From positions 1-64,000 of the forward strand of contig JAIBCL010000016.1 of the NCBI GenBank assembly GCA_019694165.1: DNA of 64,000 bases, read 5' to 3'. The notes beneath the pieces are model-generated. The model searched no databases and was not told where the DNA came from. It saw only the letters and a list, made by a program, of their open reading frames with translations. Below, piece by piece: positions 8,727 through 17,386 of this stretch (position 1 is the first letter of the stretch; every line of letters begins with the position of its first letter). The stretch is from Verrucomicrobiaceae bacterium (lineage in GTDB: Bacteria; Verrucomicrobiota; Verrucomicrobiia; Verrucomicrobiales; Verrucomicrobiaceae). Made by a program: the position numbers and the translations under genes.

Positions 8727-8979
8727 GATTCTTCGCCCAAAATAGTGGCTGGAGCCATTTGGCCAGTGCTGTGCGGAATTCGGTTCAGCGCTGGAGTTTG
8801 GTCGCGGAATGGACGTTTTGCTCCGTACCCCAACTGCGTTCTCCTCAAAACCCCATCGGCGCGCCGTAATTATGGGGTTTCGAGGAAAACGCAGTTCCCG
8901 CCTGCGGCTGCCGCATGGCCTTTCGCTGTCATCCAGCATCTCAGCAGCCGATTCACCCACTAAATTCGGCGAAGACCGG
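8727..8979. mobile_element. Short non-coding element with ISL3-like ends and an internal 65-bp palindrome
   Basis: The left end contains TCTTCGCCCAAAATAGTGGC. The right end (8954-8975), in reverse complement, reads TCTTCGCCGAATTTAGTGGG. Both resemble the terminal repeats of the adjacent ISL3 element. No credible gene lies inside. Bases 8832-8896 form an imperfect palindrome with 25-bp arms (two mismatches), starting AACTGCGTT and closing around a CGGCGCGCCG-containing loop. The arrangement suggests a MITE-like derivative of an ISL3-type element, abutting the real ISL3 head to head with nine bases between. Confidence 0.5.
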
Positions 8980-8998
8980 ATAACTTTCTTCGCCCGGT

Positions 8999-10206
8999 TT
9001 AGTGGCTGGGTGATGGGGCGAGGTCGAGGCCGCCGAGGAAGAAGAGGATGCGCGCGTGGTAGTTGGCGAAGTTGCGGAAGCCGCGCGCGGCGGCCTTAAT
9101 CTGCTGGATGCGGCTGTTGAACCCTTCTGCCAGCGCGTTGGTGATGCGGTGGATGAAGTAGTTGAGAATGCCTTCGCGGTACGCCTCGATGGTGTCGGCC
9201 GCGCGCTTCATGTGCTCGAGCCTGCTGCGCTTGACCTTGAGCAGTTGCTCGAAGCTCGCCGACTGCTCGGCGCTGAAGTTCTGCGGATTGTAGAGGAACA
9301 GGTGGCGCACAACTTTGAGCGTCTCGTCGCCCTGCTCCATGAGCTTGTGGTGCTCGGCACGCCGCGTGCGGTCCACCGCTTCGCCGGGGCATTTGACGAC
9401 GTGAGCCGAGCGAAGCGAGACAGACAGCCGCAGGCTGCCCGCAGGGCGAAGCGCAGCGAAGTCAAACTTGTCGAACACGACCTTCGCCTGCGGTGCCTCG
9501 ATCCGCGCGGCTTTGGCGTAGCCGCGTTCATGTCCATGGCGGCGGCCTCGACGCATCCTCTGAGCGCCTCGGGCAGCGCCTGCCAGAGCGCTCGCGCGCT
9601 CTGCGTGTCGCGCCCCGGGGTGACTTCGACCACGCGGCGCGCACCCAGGTCGCACATGACCGAGATGTAGTCCTGCCCTTTGCCAAAACTCTTCTCGTCA
9701 AAACCCAGATGCTTGATCCGCTCGAGCGTGCGGCGCAGCAGTCCGCGCTCCACGGCGCGGGTGATGATTTGCTGCAGGCTCTTCCAGTCCAGGCCGAGCA
9801 ACCCGGCGGCGGCTGCCACGCCCTGCGCGGCTTGCAGCACGCGGATGGCGAAAGCTTCAAAGAGCAGCGTGAAGCGGCTGTGCGCCCCGGCCCACGGCAC
9901 GGCCACCGTCTTGACCCCGTGCTCCGGACAGCGCACCCGCAGCAGGCTGGCCACCAGCAGGGTTTCAAAACCCATCGCACCGAGATGCCGCCAGCGCCAC
10001 TGCGGCGCGTGGTCATGGAGCCAGCAGCCGCGCGAGCACTCCGGGCACTCAAAGCTCGCCTCGCTCTGCTCAGTGAGGTGAATCTCCAGGCGCTTCTCCA
10101 CGAGTTGCAAATCCACGCGCCCCACCACCCACGGGTGCTTCAATCCCAACATCGCCGCATAGTGCCGCTTCAACTCATCGCCATTTTCAAACTCTTGTGC
10201 CTCCAT
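8999..10206 (-). pseudogene. ISL3 transposase, frameshifted and carrying a 20-codon insert
   Basis: It starts MEAQEFENGDELKRHYAAML. The ISL3 zinc-binding region is visible (FECPECSRGC, then VRCPEHGVKTVAVPWAG), followed by the helix-turn-helix region, HLGFDEKSFGKGQDYISVMC, and VVEVTPGRDTQSAR with a catalytic Asp. After AMDMN (near 9527) the frame changes by one base and continues GYAKAARIEAPQAKVVFDKF. An exact 60-bp insert (9404-9463) follows, after which HVVKCPGEAVDRTRRAEHHK and NALAEGFNSRIQQIKAAARG (catalytic Glu) are read in the same frame. The 60-bp insert preserves the frame; the earlier one-base shift is what makes this a pseudogene. Confidence 0.85.
9404..9463 (-). repeat. REP-like palindromic insert B (60 bp, in frame) in ISL3 transposase
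   Basis: On the minus strand it reads GACTTCGCTGCGCTTCGCCC, then TGCGGGCAGCCTGCGGCTGT, then CTGTCTCGCTTCGCTCGGCT. It lies between GACAAGTTT and CACGTCGTC, splitting the conserved DKF-HVV. It is exactly 20 codons, adding DFAALRPAGSLRLSVSLRSA without breaking the frame. It contains two adjacent hairpins, GCCC-TGC-GGGC and CAGCC-TGC-GGCTG. It is the most complete member of the family seen here. Confidence 0.88.
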
Positions 10207-10423
10207 CCCTGCCTCATGCCACCCCTTTCCCGCTCCGGCCAGCCACTATTTTGGGAGAAGAATCGAGGAAAAGGTAGGTTGAGTGGTCTTTGTTTCTTGT
10301 TCTTCGCTGTCTGTCGGGAGTTGGGCTTGGTTGGTCGTTGTCTCTGATCCGGACGCTCTGATCCTTGCTGGGTGAGCTGCTTCTTACGGCCTCGTTGCTG
10401 ATGGCCTGCGCTCGTGGTTGATT

Positions 10424-10490
10424 CAGTCGCCGCCTCACGGCTCCTTCACCCCTGCGGGGCAGCTCGTTCCTCACTGGCTATCTCAGCCCC
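10424..10490 (+). repeat. REP-like palindromic insert E (about 65 bp) in a transposase fragment
   Basis: On the plus strand CGCCGCCTCACGGCTCCTTC, followed by ACCCCTGCGGGGCAGCTCGT and CCTCACTGGCTATCTCAG, parallels insert D block by block. It falls at the point where the upstream minus-strand transposase fragment loses its reading frame. The exact boundaries are uncertain because the host gene is not well identified. Confidence 0.6.
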
Positions 10491-10803
10491 TCCCCAGGGG
10501 CTTCGGTTCCTGCGCGAAGTGGACTTTGCAGCCCTGCGCCAGCAGCCAGGAGCAAAGCGCGGTCCAGCTCTCGCGGCTGTGCTTGCCGAGGTCCAGAGGC
10601 GTGGCCCCGCCGATGGTCAATGCGCCCGCCGCGCCTGCCAGCGCCACGTCCAGCCCCAGGCAAACGAAGGGTGTGGGTCCGCCCTCGGCCACTGCCTTGG
10701 CGAGGGGATCCTGGCAGGGCACCGTGGCTTCGATGAGGTAATGCTTGTGTTCCCGGCTGATTCTTGGTTGGATGGGTGGGTCGATTTTGTTGTTTTGATC
10801 CAT
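10483..10803 (-). pseudogene. N-terminal fragment of a transposase, possibly IS110 family
   Basis: It begins MDQNNKIDPPIQPRISREHK and contains PFVCLGLDVALAGAA, reminiscent of the first acidic residue of IS110 (DEDD) transposases (a LDV motif), followed by CSWLLAQGCKVHFAQEP. The frame is lost at about 10490, where palindromic insert E begins. Beyond it, weakly coding sequence runs to the ISL3 right end at 10264. The IS110 assignment rests on one motif and is tentative. Confidence 0.4.
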
Positions 10804-10894
10804 GGTCGTTTATGGCTGAAGGTTCCCCTCCTCTCAATCCCGCCCTGCCGGCTCCGCTGCCGGACGGCTGCCTCTGCTCCACCATGGCGTCTTC

Positions 10895-11180
10895 TTGAGC
10901 CTGCTGATGATCTTTGCAGACGGCGGCTACGCCGGCAAGCTTGAGACTTTCGTGCAAGAACATGGGGCGGCTCTTCGGTCACGCAGCCAGCTTTGCCCTG
11001 GGCATCGGTTGAGAAGCTCGAGGACCATAAGGGCTTCGTGGTCTGCCACGCCGCTGGGTCAGCGAGCGCAGCCTAGGTTGGCTGGTCAAGCAGCGCTTCC
11101 TCACACGCGATCACGAGAAGAATCCCCGCCATCATGATGCCTTCGCTTGCGTCGCTTTAATAGGCCTGCTGAACCAGCGG
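10895..11180 (+). pseudogene. Decayed 3' remnant of an IS427-type transposase
   Basis: Starts SLLMIFADGGYAGKLETFVQ, closely matching the C-terminal half of copy B (MIFADGGYAGKLEAFVQ). Further matches to GRLFGHAASFA, KLEDHKGFVV and LTRDHEKNPRHHEAF are spread over several frames with indels and stops. No intact ends are visible. It marks the right edge of the IS-rich region. Confidence 0.75.
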
Positions 11181-11390
11181 CTCACCACATTACAACATGT
11201 CGATTCTATTGCTGGATTGGCTCTGAGCAGGTTGTCTGGCGCATCGGTGCTGCACGATCCTCAGTGTCAGCATCCATACCGCGCGTCGCCTGAAGTTCGA
11301 TCCATTCCACGCGTCCACAAGAACGTCTGCGGCATGCGTTTACAAAAGCCCATGAGGCGGTTAGAATCCCTGCCCTCATCGCCTCATCCC

Positions 11391-13586
11391 ATGAACCTCA
11401 TCCGCACTGTGCTCTTCACCCTCGCTGGGGCCGTGGTCACGGCCGCCCCTCTGTCCGCGCAGTCCACTGGCACGGGAGGTCCTGCCGACGAGTACTTTCG
11501 CGGCTACATCCTAAAAGGCGAGGCCGAGCGTGTCGAACAAAGTGGCGATCTACAGACCTCGCTTGCCAAGTTCAAACAGGCGAAGGAAATCTTCGACAGC
11601 ATCGCAAAGAACTACCCCGTGTGGGAGGCACAAATGCTCTCCTACCGCAGACAAAAAGTGGAGGAATCGATTACCCGCGTCGAGGCGAAGCTTGCGGCCT
11701 CTCCTTCACCTTTCCCCCAACCTGCTCCTGCGGCTGTTAACGCGGGCACAGGCTCGCCGGCTGGAAATGGTCCGGTGCCGGCCGGGCCGCCTACCCCAGC
11801 AGTGCACGCACCCTCTCCTCAGCTCACGCCCGGGTCACCACAACCGACTGCTGCCTCCGTTTCCGAACTTGGCGCACTGCCAAGTTTGCGCGATTTCCTC
11901 GATCACTACGAAAAGACCTACAAGAGCCGTGTCGATCAGCTTGACCAGCAAAATAAGCAATATGTGGCCGATCTTGAGAAATGGCAGAAGTGGTATGAAT
12001 GGGCTTCGGGCGAGCTAAAGGCCTCTAAGGAGACCACAAATGCACTCGCCAAACGCGGTGCAGAATTAGAGCAGGCCGTGGCGCAGATGGAAAGCGACGC
12101 CAAGGCAGGCCGCGCCACTTCGGGCGAATTAAAAGCCCTGAAGCAGCAGCAGGCAGACACTGCGACGCAACTTCTCCAAGCTCAACAAAAACTCGCCACT
12201 GTCGAAAAGGCCGCCAAGGATGCCGCACAAAAGCTTGCTGATGCCAGTGCTTCTGCCGCAACGCTGCGATCCGAGCGCGATAATGCCGTGAAGCAGCGCG
12301 ACACGATGCAGGCCGAGCGCGATGACGCCGTGCAGAAGGCCGACTTGGCCGGCAAGGAGCGCGACCGTCTTGCTGCCGAGAGCCTGGGCGTAAAGTCGGA
12401 ACTCGACAAACTCAAACACTCATCGGGCAGCGGATCGAACAAGGACGTGCTGGCGAAGAACGAAAGGCTGCGTCAGGACCTCGACGCAGCGCGCGCCACC
12501 ATTGATACGCTCAAGGGTGACATTACAAAAAAGGACGCCGAGATCGCCAGTCTAAAGGGCCGGCTAGCCGGTGTGCAAAACGAGCTGGCCACCCTTCGAA
12601 AAGAGAGCGCCGCCTACCAGGCACAAGTCTCCGAACTCACTCTGCAACTCAAAGACCTTCAAGCGAAGATGGCCGGCAAGGCCGCCGAATCACCGGAGCT
12701 GCTCGCAGAGAATCAAATGCTCCGCGGCATCATCCTGCGCCAGTTGCGCGCGCAGGCACGCCAGCAAGAGGCAAAGACCAACATCATCGCCGAACTACAA
12801 AAGACCGAGAATGCTTCGAAGGACCTGCTCCATCAGGTTGAAGAACTAAGTTCCGCCCGCGTGTCCCTCACGCCGGACGAGGAAAAGCTCTTCACCGAGC
12901 CTCAACTGAAGGAGGCTCTCAACGGCACTGGTTTCCAGGCCACGCTCATGGCCAGCAGCAACGACAGGACCAAGACCGCCGACACTGCGTCAACCGACAA
13001 AAACACCGCTCCAGGCGGGACCGCCGCGCTCATCGAAAAGGCAAACTCCGCGCTACAGCAGGACCGCCTTGCCGAGGCAGCCTCCGCTTACGAGGACGTG
13101 CTCCGTGCCGAACCAAAAAATGTCCCCGCCCTCATCGGCCTAGGCGCGGCGAAAATGCGGGCCGGCAAGTACACCGACGCCGAAGTGGCGCTCAAGAAGT
13201 GCCTCACCTACGAGCCGGACAACGAAACCGCGAATTTCACCCTCGGCATCACCTATTTCAAAAAGGACCGCTTCAAGGAAGCGATGGCGAGCTTTGAGAG
13301 CAGCATTGCCAAGCAACCGCAGAATGCCCGCGCCCATCACTACCTCGGCATCATCGCCACAAAACTCTCGCTGCTCACCCGTGCCGAGCGCGAATTCAAA
13401 ACCGCACTGGCAATCGACCCGGCCTATGGCGACGCACATTTCAATCTCGCCGTACTCTACGTAAGCTGGGATCCCCCGAAATGGGACGAGGCCCGCAACC
13501 ACTACGCCGACGCCCTGAAAAAGGGCGTTAAGCCGGATCCGAATCTGGAGAAGATACTCAACGGCAAGGCCGTCTCGGTGCGTTGA
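11391..13586 (+). CDS. Secreted coiled-coil/TPR protein
   Basis: 731 residues from the ATG at 11391, chosen because it opens a typical signal peptide (MNLIRTVLFTLAGAVVTAAP, then LSAQ); upstream in-frame starts give no signal sequence. After a Pro/Ala-rich linker (about 100-160), residues 170-540 are a long charged coiled coil (repeated KERDRLAAES, KNERLRQDLDAAR patterns). The last 200 residues hold about four tetratricopeptide repeats (AYEDVLRAEPKNVPALIGLG, ALKKCLTYEPDNETANFTLG and others). It is probably periplasmic or envelope-attached. No enzymatic domain is seen; a scaffolding role is inference. It stands alone, 142 bp before the ppiD-like gene in the same direction. Confidence 0.85.
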   Translation: MNLIRTVLFTLAGAVVTAAPLSAQSTGTGGPADEYFRGYILKGEAERVEQSGDLQTSLAKFKQAKEIFDSIAKNYPVWEAQMLSYRRQKVEESITRVEAKLAASPSPFPQPAPAAVNAGTGSPAGNGPVPAGPPTPAVHAPSPQLTPGSPQPTAASVSELGALPSLRDFLDHYEKTYKSRVDQLDQQNKQYVADLEKWQKWYEWASGELKASKETTNALAKRGAELEQAVAQMESDAKAGRATSGELKALKQQQADTATQLLQAQQKLATVEKAAKDAAQKLADASASAATLRSERDNAVKQRDTMQAERDDAVQKADLAGKERDRLAAESLGVKSELDKLKHSSGSGSNKDVLAKNERLRQDLDAARATIDTLKGDITKKDAEIASLKGRLAGVQNELATLRKESAAYQAQVSELTLQLKDLQAKMAGKAAESPELLAENQMLRGIILRQLRAQARQQEAKTNIIAELQKTENASKDLLHQVEELSSARVSLTPDEEKLFTEPQLKEALNGTGFQATLMASSNDRTKTADTASTDKNTAPGGTAALIEKANSALQQDRLAEAASAYEDVLRAEPKNVPALIGLGAAKMRAGKYTDAEVALKKCLTYEPDNETANFTLGITYFKKDRFKEAMASFESSIAKQPQNARAHHYLGIIATKLSLLTRAEREFKTALAIDPAYGDAHFNLAVLYVSWDPPKWDEARNHYADALKKGVKPDPNLEKILNGKAVSVR

Positions 13587-13728
13587 GCACACCGCCGCCC
13601 CACGCACCGCACCTCGGGCTGCGATACAACATCCCCCGCCAGGCCACCCCTCTGTCCGGCATCCACTTTCCGGTTGCCCCACGTCGCTCCGGGACTTAGT
13701 TACCGCCCCATTTTCATCCGACCAGACC

Positions 13729-15249
13729 ATGCTTGAGTTCTTCCGCCGGCACCGCGGTGCCTTCCTCACCGTACTCACCGTCATCATCATCCTCAGCTTC
13801 TCCGTCTGGGGCGGATGGAAGAAGGGCCGCGGTGGATTCCACGATGATCCGACTGAGACAGCCTTCACGATCTACGGGAAGGATTATTCGAAGTCGGAAC
13901 TCGACCGCCACACTCGCTACATGCGCCTCGCCTACATGATGCAGATGTACGATTTCCCGAGCCAGCTCTCCATGCTCTCGCAGAAGTATCAGTCCCAGAA
14001 CCAGGTGCCCCTCGACTTCATCTTCAACCTCATCGTGCTCCAGCATGAAATGGAGAAGAACGGCGTCGTCGTTTCCGATGAAGAGGCCACCGCCGAGCTG
14101 AAAAAGCTGCCGGCCCTTCAAAACAACGGCGCCTACGATGCCGCGCGGGCAAACATGCTGGAGGAGAATCTCGGCTCCATGGGCTTCCGCGCCCCAGACT
14201 TGCTCGAGATCATGAAATACAAGGTCGGCCTCGACAAGTTGCGCGCCTTGGTGGCCGGGAATTTCACGCCTTCACCGCTCGCCGTTACCAAGACCTATTC
14301 CCAGCAGTACCAGACTGTGAAGGCATCTACGATCACCTTTGCTCTCGACGATTTCAAAAAGAAGGCCGAGGTGACGGATGCGGAGATCAAGAAGTACTAC
14401 GACGAGAAGAAGGACACCTACAAGACTGCGGAGCAGCGCGCCGTCTCGTACGTCTTTTTCGAGGAGCCGAAGGACCTCGACAAGCTCGACGCTGACAAGC
14501 GAGCCAAGGCGCAGAATGACTTCGGCAAGAAAGTGAATGACTTCAACGAGGCCACGCTCAAGCCGCATGCCAAGCTGGAAATGCTCGCCGCCGGCATGAA
14601 GATGAAATGGGAAGCCGCCGGTCCCTTTGCGCGAGACACCGCGCCCGATCCTCTGAAGAACGAACGCGACTTCATCGCGGCCATCTTCGCCGCCAGCCCC
14701 TCCGCGCATCCGATCAGCGACCCCGTCCGCGGATCGAAGGGCTACTACATTTTCAGTGTCCTCAAGCGTGTGGAGCCGCGCCAGCAGGAACTCGCGGAGG
14801 TGAAGGAAAAGGTCAAGACCACCCTCGTCGCTCAAAAGGCCCGGGAAGCGATGCTAAAGGCCGCGAACGATGCGCGTGATGCGCTGCAGTCCGGTCTCAA
14901 AGCTGGCAAGAAAATCGCGGATTTGGTGAAGGAACAGAAAATTGCCCTGGTGGATCTGCCGGAGTTCTCGCCCAGCGCTCCGTCCCCTGACATGAAAGCT
15001 GGCCAGGAAGTCACCGCGGCCGCCGAAAAGCTGCCGCAGGGGCAGCTCTCCACGCCGGTCAACACGCCAGCGGGAGCCGTCCTCGTTTACGTAAACGCCA
15101 AGGAACTCCGCAAACGCGACGACTCCTCCACGCTGAAGCAGAATGTCCAGGACAACATGGCCAGCACCGAGCAGTTCCAACTTTTCCAAGCGTGGTTCCA
15201 GAAGCGCTGGGAAGAGGCCAGGGTCAAGGTCCGCTTCGCTGCTGCTTGA
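13729..15249 (+). CDS. PpiD/SurA-like membrane-anchored periplasmic folding factor
   Basis: 506 residues. The N terminus MLEFFRRHRGAFLTVLTVII plus ILSFSVWGG is a single membrane anchor with a short cytoplasmic basic segment, as in PpiD. Residues 45-220 fit the SurA/PpiD N-terminal chaperone fold (YGKDYSKSELDRHTRYMRLA; NGVVVSDEEATAELKKLPAL). The middle (about 235-360) occupies the place of the parvulin domain but I do not see the usual conserved parvulin histidines, so the isomerase may be degenerate and the protein mainly a chaperone. The C terminus is helical. It probably helps fold exported proteins, which suits a genome rich in secreted enzymes. Confidence 0.75.
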   Translation: MLEFFRRHRGAFLTVLTVIIILSFSVWGGWKKGRGGFHDDPTETAFTIYGKDYSKSELDRHTRYMRLAYMMQMYDFPSQLSMLSQKYQSQNQVPLDFIFNLIVLQHEMEKNGVVVSDEEATAELKKLPALQNNGAYDAARANMLEENLGSMGFRAPDLLEIMKYKVGLDKLRALVAGNFTPSPLAVTKTYSQQYQTVKASTITFALDDFKKKAEVTDAEIKKYYDEKKDTYKTAEQRAVSYVFFEEPKDLDKLDADKRAKAQNDFGKKVNDFNEATLKPHAKLEMLAAGMKMKWEAAGPFARDTAPDPLKNERDFIAAIFAASPSAHPISDPVRGSKGYYIFSVLKRVEPRQQELAEVKEKVKTTLVAQKAREAMLKAANDARDALQSGLKAGKKIADLVKEQKIALVDLPEFSPSAPSPDMKAGQEVTAAAEKLPQGQLSTPVNTPAGAVLVYVNAKELRKRDDSSTLKQNVQDNMASTEQFQLFQAWFQKRWEEARVKVRFAAA

Positions 15250-15282
15250 TCTCGGTGGTGGCACCACCGCCCTCACGGCATC

Positions 15283-15630
15283 ATGATGAACGATGGCGCT
15301 TCCAGCATCGAGGCGTTCTTTGACGACGCCAGCGGCCATCTGGCAACCGGCGACATTGAGGCAGCCATTCCGCTATACCGAAAGTGCGTCGAACTGGATC
15401 CCGAGTTCTTCGACGGCTGGCACGCGCTCGGCATGGCCCTGCTGAAGACCGGCCATGTCAAAGAGGCCATCGGTGCCGGCCTCATGGCCACCACCCTCCG
15501 ACCCAACGATCTCCTCGCCTGGACCGCTCTCTCACAGATGTACGTGAAGGACGGCCGGATCGCCGAAGCAGAAGACGCCAAAAGCAAAGCACGCATCCTC
15601 TCCCTCGGCGGCAAGGTAGTGAGGCCGTAG
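15283..15630 (+). CDS. Small TPR protein
   Basis: 115 residues in roughly three tetratricopeptide motifs: FDDASGHLATGDIEAAIPLY, ELDPEFFDGWHALGMALLKT and RPNDLLAWTALSQMYVKDGR. No signal peptide, so cytoplasmic. It lies 33 bp after the PpiD-like gene and 87 bp before fumarase, same strand, and may be co-transcribed. The partner is unknown. Confidence 0.8.
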   Translation: MMNDGASSIEAFFDDASGHLATGDIEAAIPLYRKCVELDPEFFDGWHALGMALLKTGHVKEAIGAGLMATTLRPNDLLAWTALSQMYVKDGRIAEAEDAKSKARILSLGGKVVRP

Positions 15631-15717
15631 CCTGCGCAGCCGCATCCCGTGCGTGCAGCGCACCCGCTGCCTTTCCATTTGTCCGCGAGACGATCCCGTT
15701 TCAGACTCGATCCTGCC

Positions 15718-17358
15718 ATGCCCACACCTCCATTTCAATACCAGGAACTTTTCGAAATCGGCGCTGACGACACGGAATACCGCCTGCTGACGAAAGAACA
15801 TGTCAGCGTGAAGAACTTCGACGGCGCTGAAGTGCTCTGCATCGAACGGGAGGCACTCACGCTGCTCGCGAACCAGGCGTTTCACGACATCAATTTCTTC
15901 CTCCGCCCCCGGCATCTGAAGCAGGTTTCCGCCATCCTCGACGATCCGGAAGCCAGTGAGAATGATCGCATGGTCGCGCTGACGATGTTGAAGAATGCGG
16001 ATGTTGCCTCCGCGGGTCTGCTGCCATTTTGCCAGGACACGGGAACCGCCATCGTGCTGGGCAAGAAAGGCCAGCAAGTCTGGACCGGCGGTGGTGACGA
16101 AGCCGCGCTGTCGAAGGGCGTGTATCAAGCCTACACTGAAAACAATCTGCGCTATTCCCAGAACGCCCCGCTCGACATGTGGACGGAGAAAAACACCGGC
16201 ACGAATCTGCCAGCGCAGCTCGATCTCCACGCAGTGGATGGTGACGCCTACAAGTTCCTCTTCATCGCCAAAGGCGGTGGCTCGGCCAACAAATCCTTCC
16301 TGTATCAAGAAACGCGCGCGGTGCTGAATCCGAAGGGCCTCGTCGATTTCCTCACGCAAAAAATGCTCACTCTCGGCACCGCCGCGTGCCCGCCGTATCA
16401 TCTCACCTTCGTCATCGGGGGAACATCGGCGGAGGCAACGATGAAGATCGTCAAGCTCGCCTCAACGAAGTATCTCGACGGCCTGCCCACCACCGGCAAC
16501 GAGCACGGCCGCGCCTTCCGCGATCTTGACCTCGAAGCGAGGATGCTCGAAGCCGCGCGCACCTGCGGCATCGGCGCGCAGTTCGGCGGCAAGTACTTCG
16601 CGCTCGATGTGCGGGTGGTGCGTCTGCCGCGTCACGGCGCTTCATTGCCCATCGGCATCGGCGTCTCGTGTTCGGCGGATCGTCAGGCGAAGGCGATGAT
16701 CACGCGGGACGGCGTGTTCATCGAGAAGCTTGAAACCCGTCCGCTGCAATACATCCCCGAGGCGCTGCGCCATCGGAAAGACACCAGCGCCGTGCGCATT
16801 GATCTCAATCGGCCGATGGACGAAATCCGCGCGGAACTCAGCAGGCATCCGGTCACCACGCGCCTGCTGCTCAACGGGCCCATCGTCGTCGCGCGCGATA
16901 TCGCTCATGCGAAGCTGAAGGAGCGCCTTGATGCCGGCCAGCCACTGCCGGACTACTTCAAAGCGCATCCCGTTTACTACGCCGGCCCCGCGAAGAAACC
17001 TGTCGATTTGCCAAGCGGTTCGTTTGGTCCCACGACGGCGGGCCGCATGGATGCGTACGTCGATCTCTTCCAGGCGCACGGCGGCAGCATGGTGATGATC
17101 GCGAAAGGAAACCGCGGTCAGGCCGTGATCGACGCGTGCAAAAAGCACGGCGGATTTTACCTCGGCAGCATTGGCGGTCCCGCTGCGATCCTCGCCAAGG
17201 AAAACATCAAGAAGGTCGAAGTCGTCGAGTTCCCCGAACTCGGCATGGAAGCCATCTGGAAGATCGAAGTCGAAGACTTCCCCGCCTTCATCCTCATCGA
17301 CGACAAAGGCCACGACTTTTTCCAGACCGTTGTGCCGGGGTGCCAATTGACGCATTGA
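15718..17358 (+). CDS. fumA: Fumarate hydratase, class I (4Fe-4S)
   Basis: 546 residues from ATG 15718, the length of E. coli FumA/FumB (548). Catalyses fumarate + water to malate in the TCA cycle, cytoplasmic, using an oxygen-sensitive 4Fe-4S cluster. Cluster and active-site blocks are visible: [40 protein letters not shown] and [20 protein letters not shown]. The C-terminal domain has [20 protein letters not shown] and [20 protein letters not shown]. The start was chosen because the alternative start at 15649 adds a non-homologous Arg-rich leader. It converges with the FMN/Fe-S gene, whose stop is 28 bp away. Confidence 0.95.
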   Translation: MPTPPFQYQELFEIGADDTEYRLLTKEHVSVKNFDGAEVLCIEREALTLLANQAFHDINFFLRPRHLKQVSAILDDPEASENDRMVALTMLKNADVASAGLLPFCQDTGTAIVLGKKGQQVWTGGGDEAALSKGVYQAYTENNLRYSQNAPLDMWTEKNTGTNLPAQLDLHAVDGDAYKFLFIAKGGGSANKSFLYQETRAVLNPKGLVDFLTQKMLTLGTAACPPYHLTFVIGGTSAEATMKIVKLASTKYLDGLPTTGNEHGRAFRDLDLEARMLEAARTCGIGAQFGGKYFALDVRVVRLPRHGASLPIGIGVSCSADRQAKAMITRDGVFIEKLETRPLQYIPEALRHRKDTSAVRIDLNRPMDEIRAELSRHPVTTRLLLNGPIVVARDIAHAKLKERLDAGQPLPDYFKAHPVYYAGPAKKPVDLPSGSFGPTTAGRMDAYVDLFQAHGGSMVMIAKGNRGQAVIDACKKHGGFYLGSIGGPAAILAKENIKKVEVVEFPELGMEAIWKIEVEDFPAFILIDDKGHDFFQTVVPGCQLTH

Positions 17359-17386
17359 CACCGCTTCGAACGCAAAAACATGCCTC

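Larger units (their letters stand above)
8985..10264 (-). mobile_element. ISL3-family element
   Basis: The left end contains TTCTTCGCCCGGTTTAGTGG and the right end, in reverse complement, contains TTCTTCTCCCAAAATAGTGG. The single transposase occupies almost the whole interval. No 8-bp duplication could be identified: the left flank is the palindromic element and an IS1380 fragment, and the right flank is a different transposase fragment. That is consistent with recombination or deletion after insertion. Confidence 0.75.
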
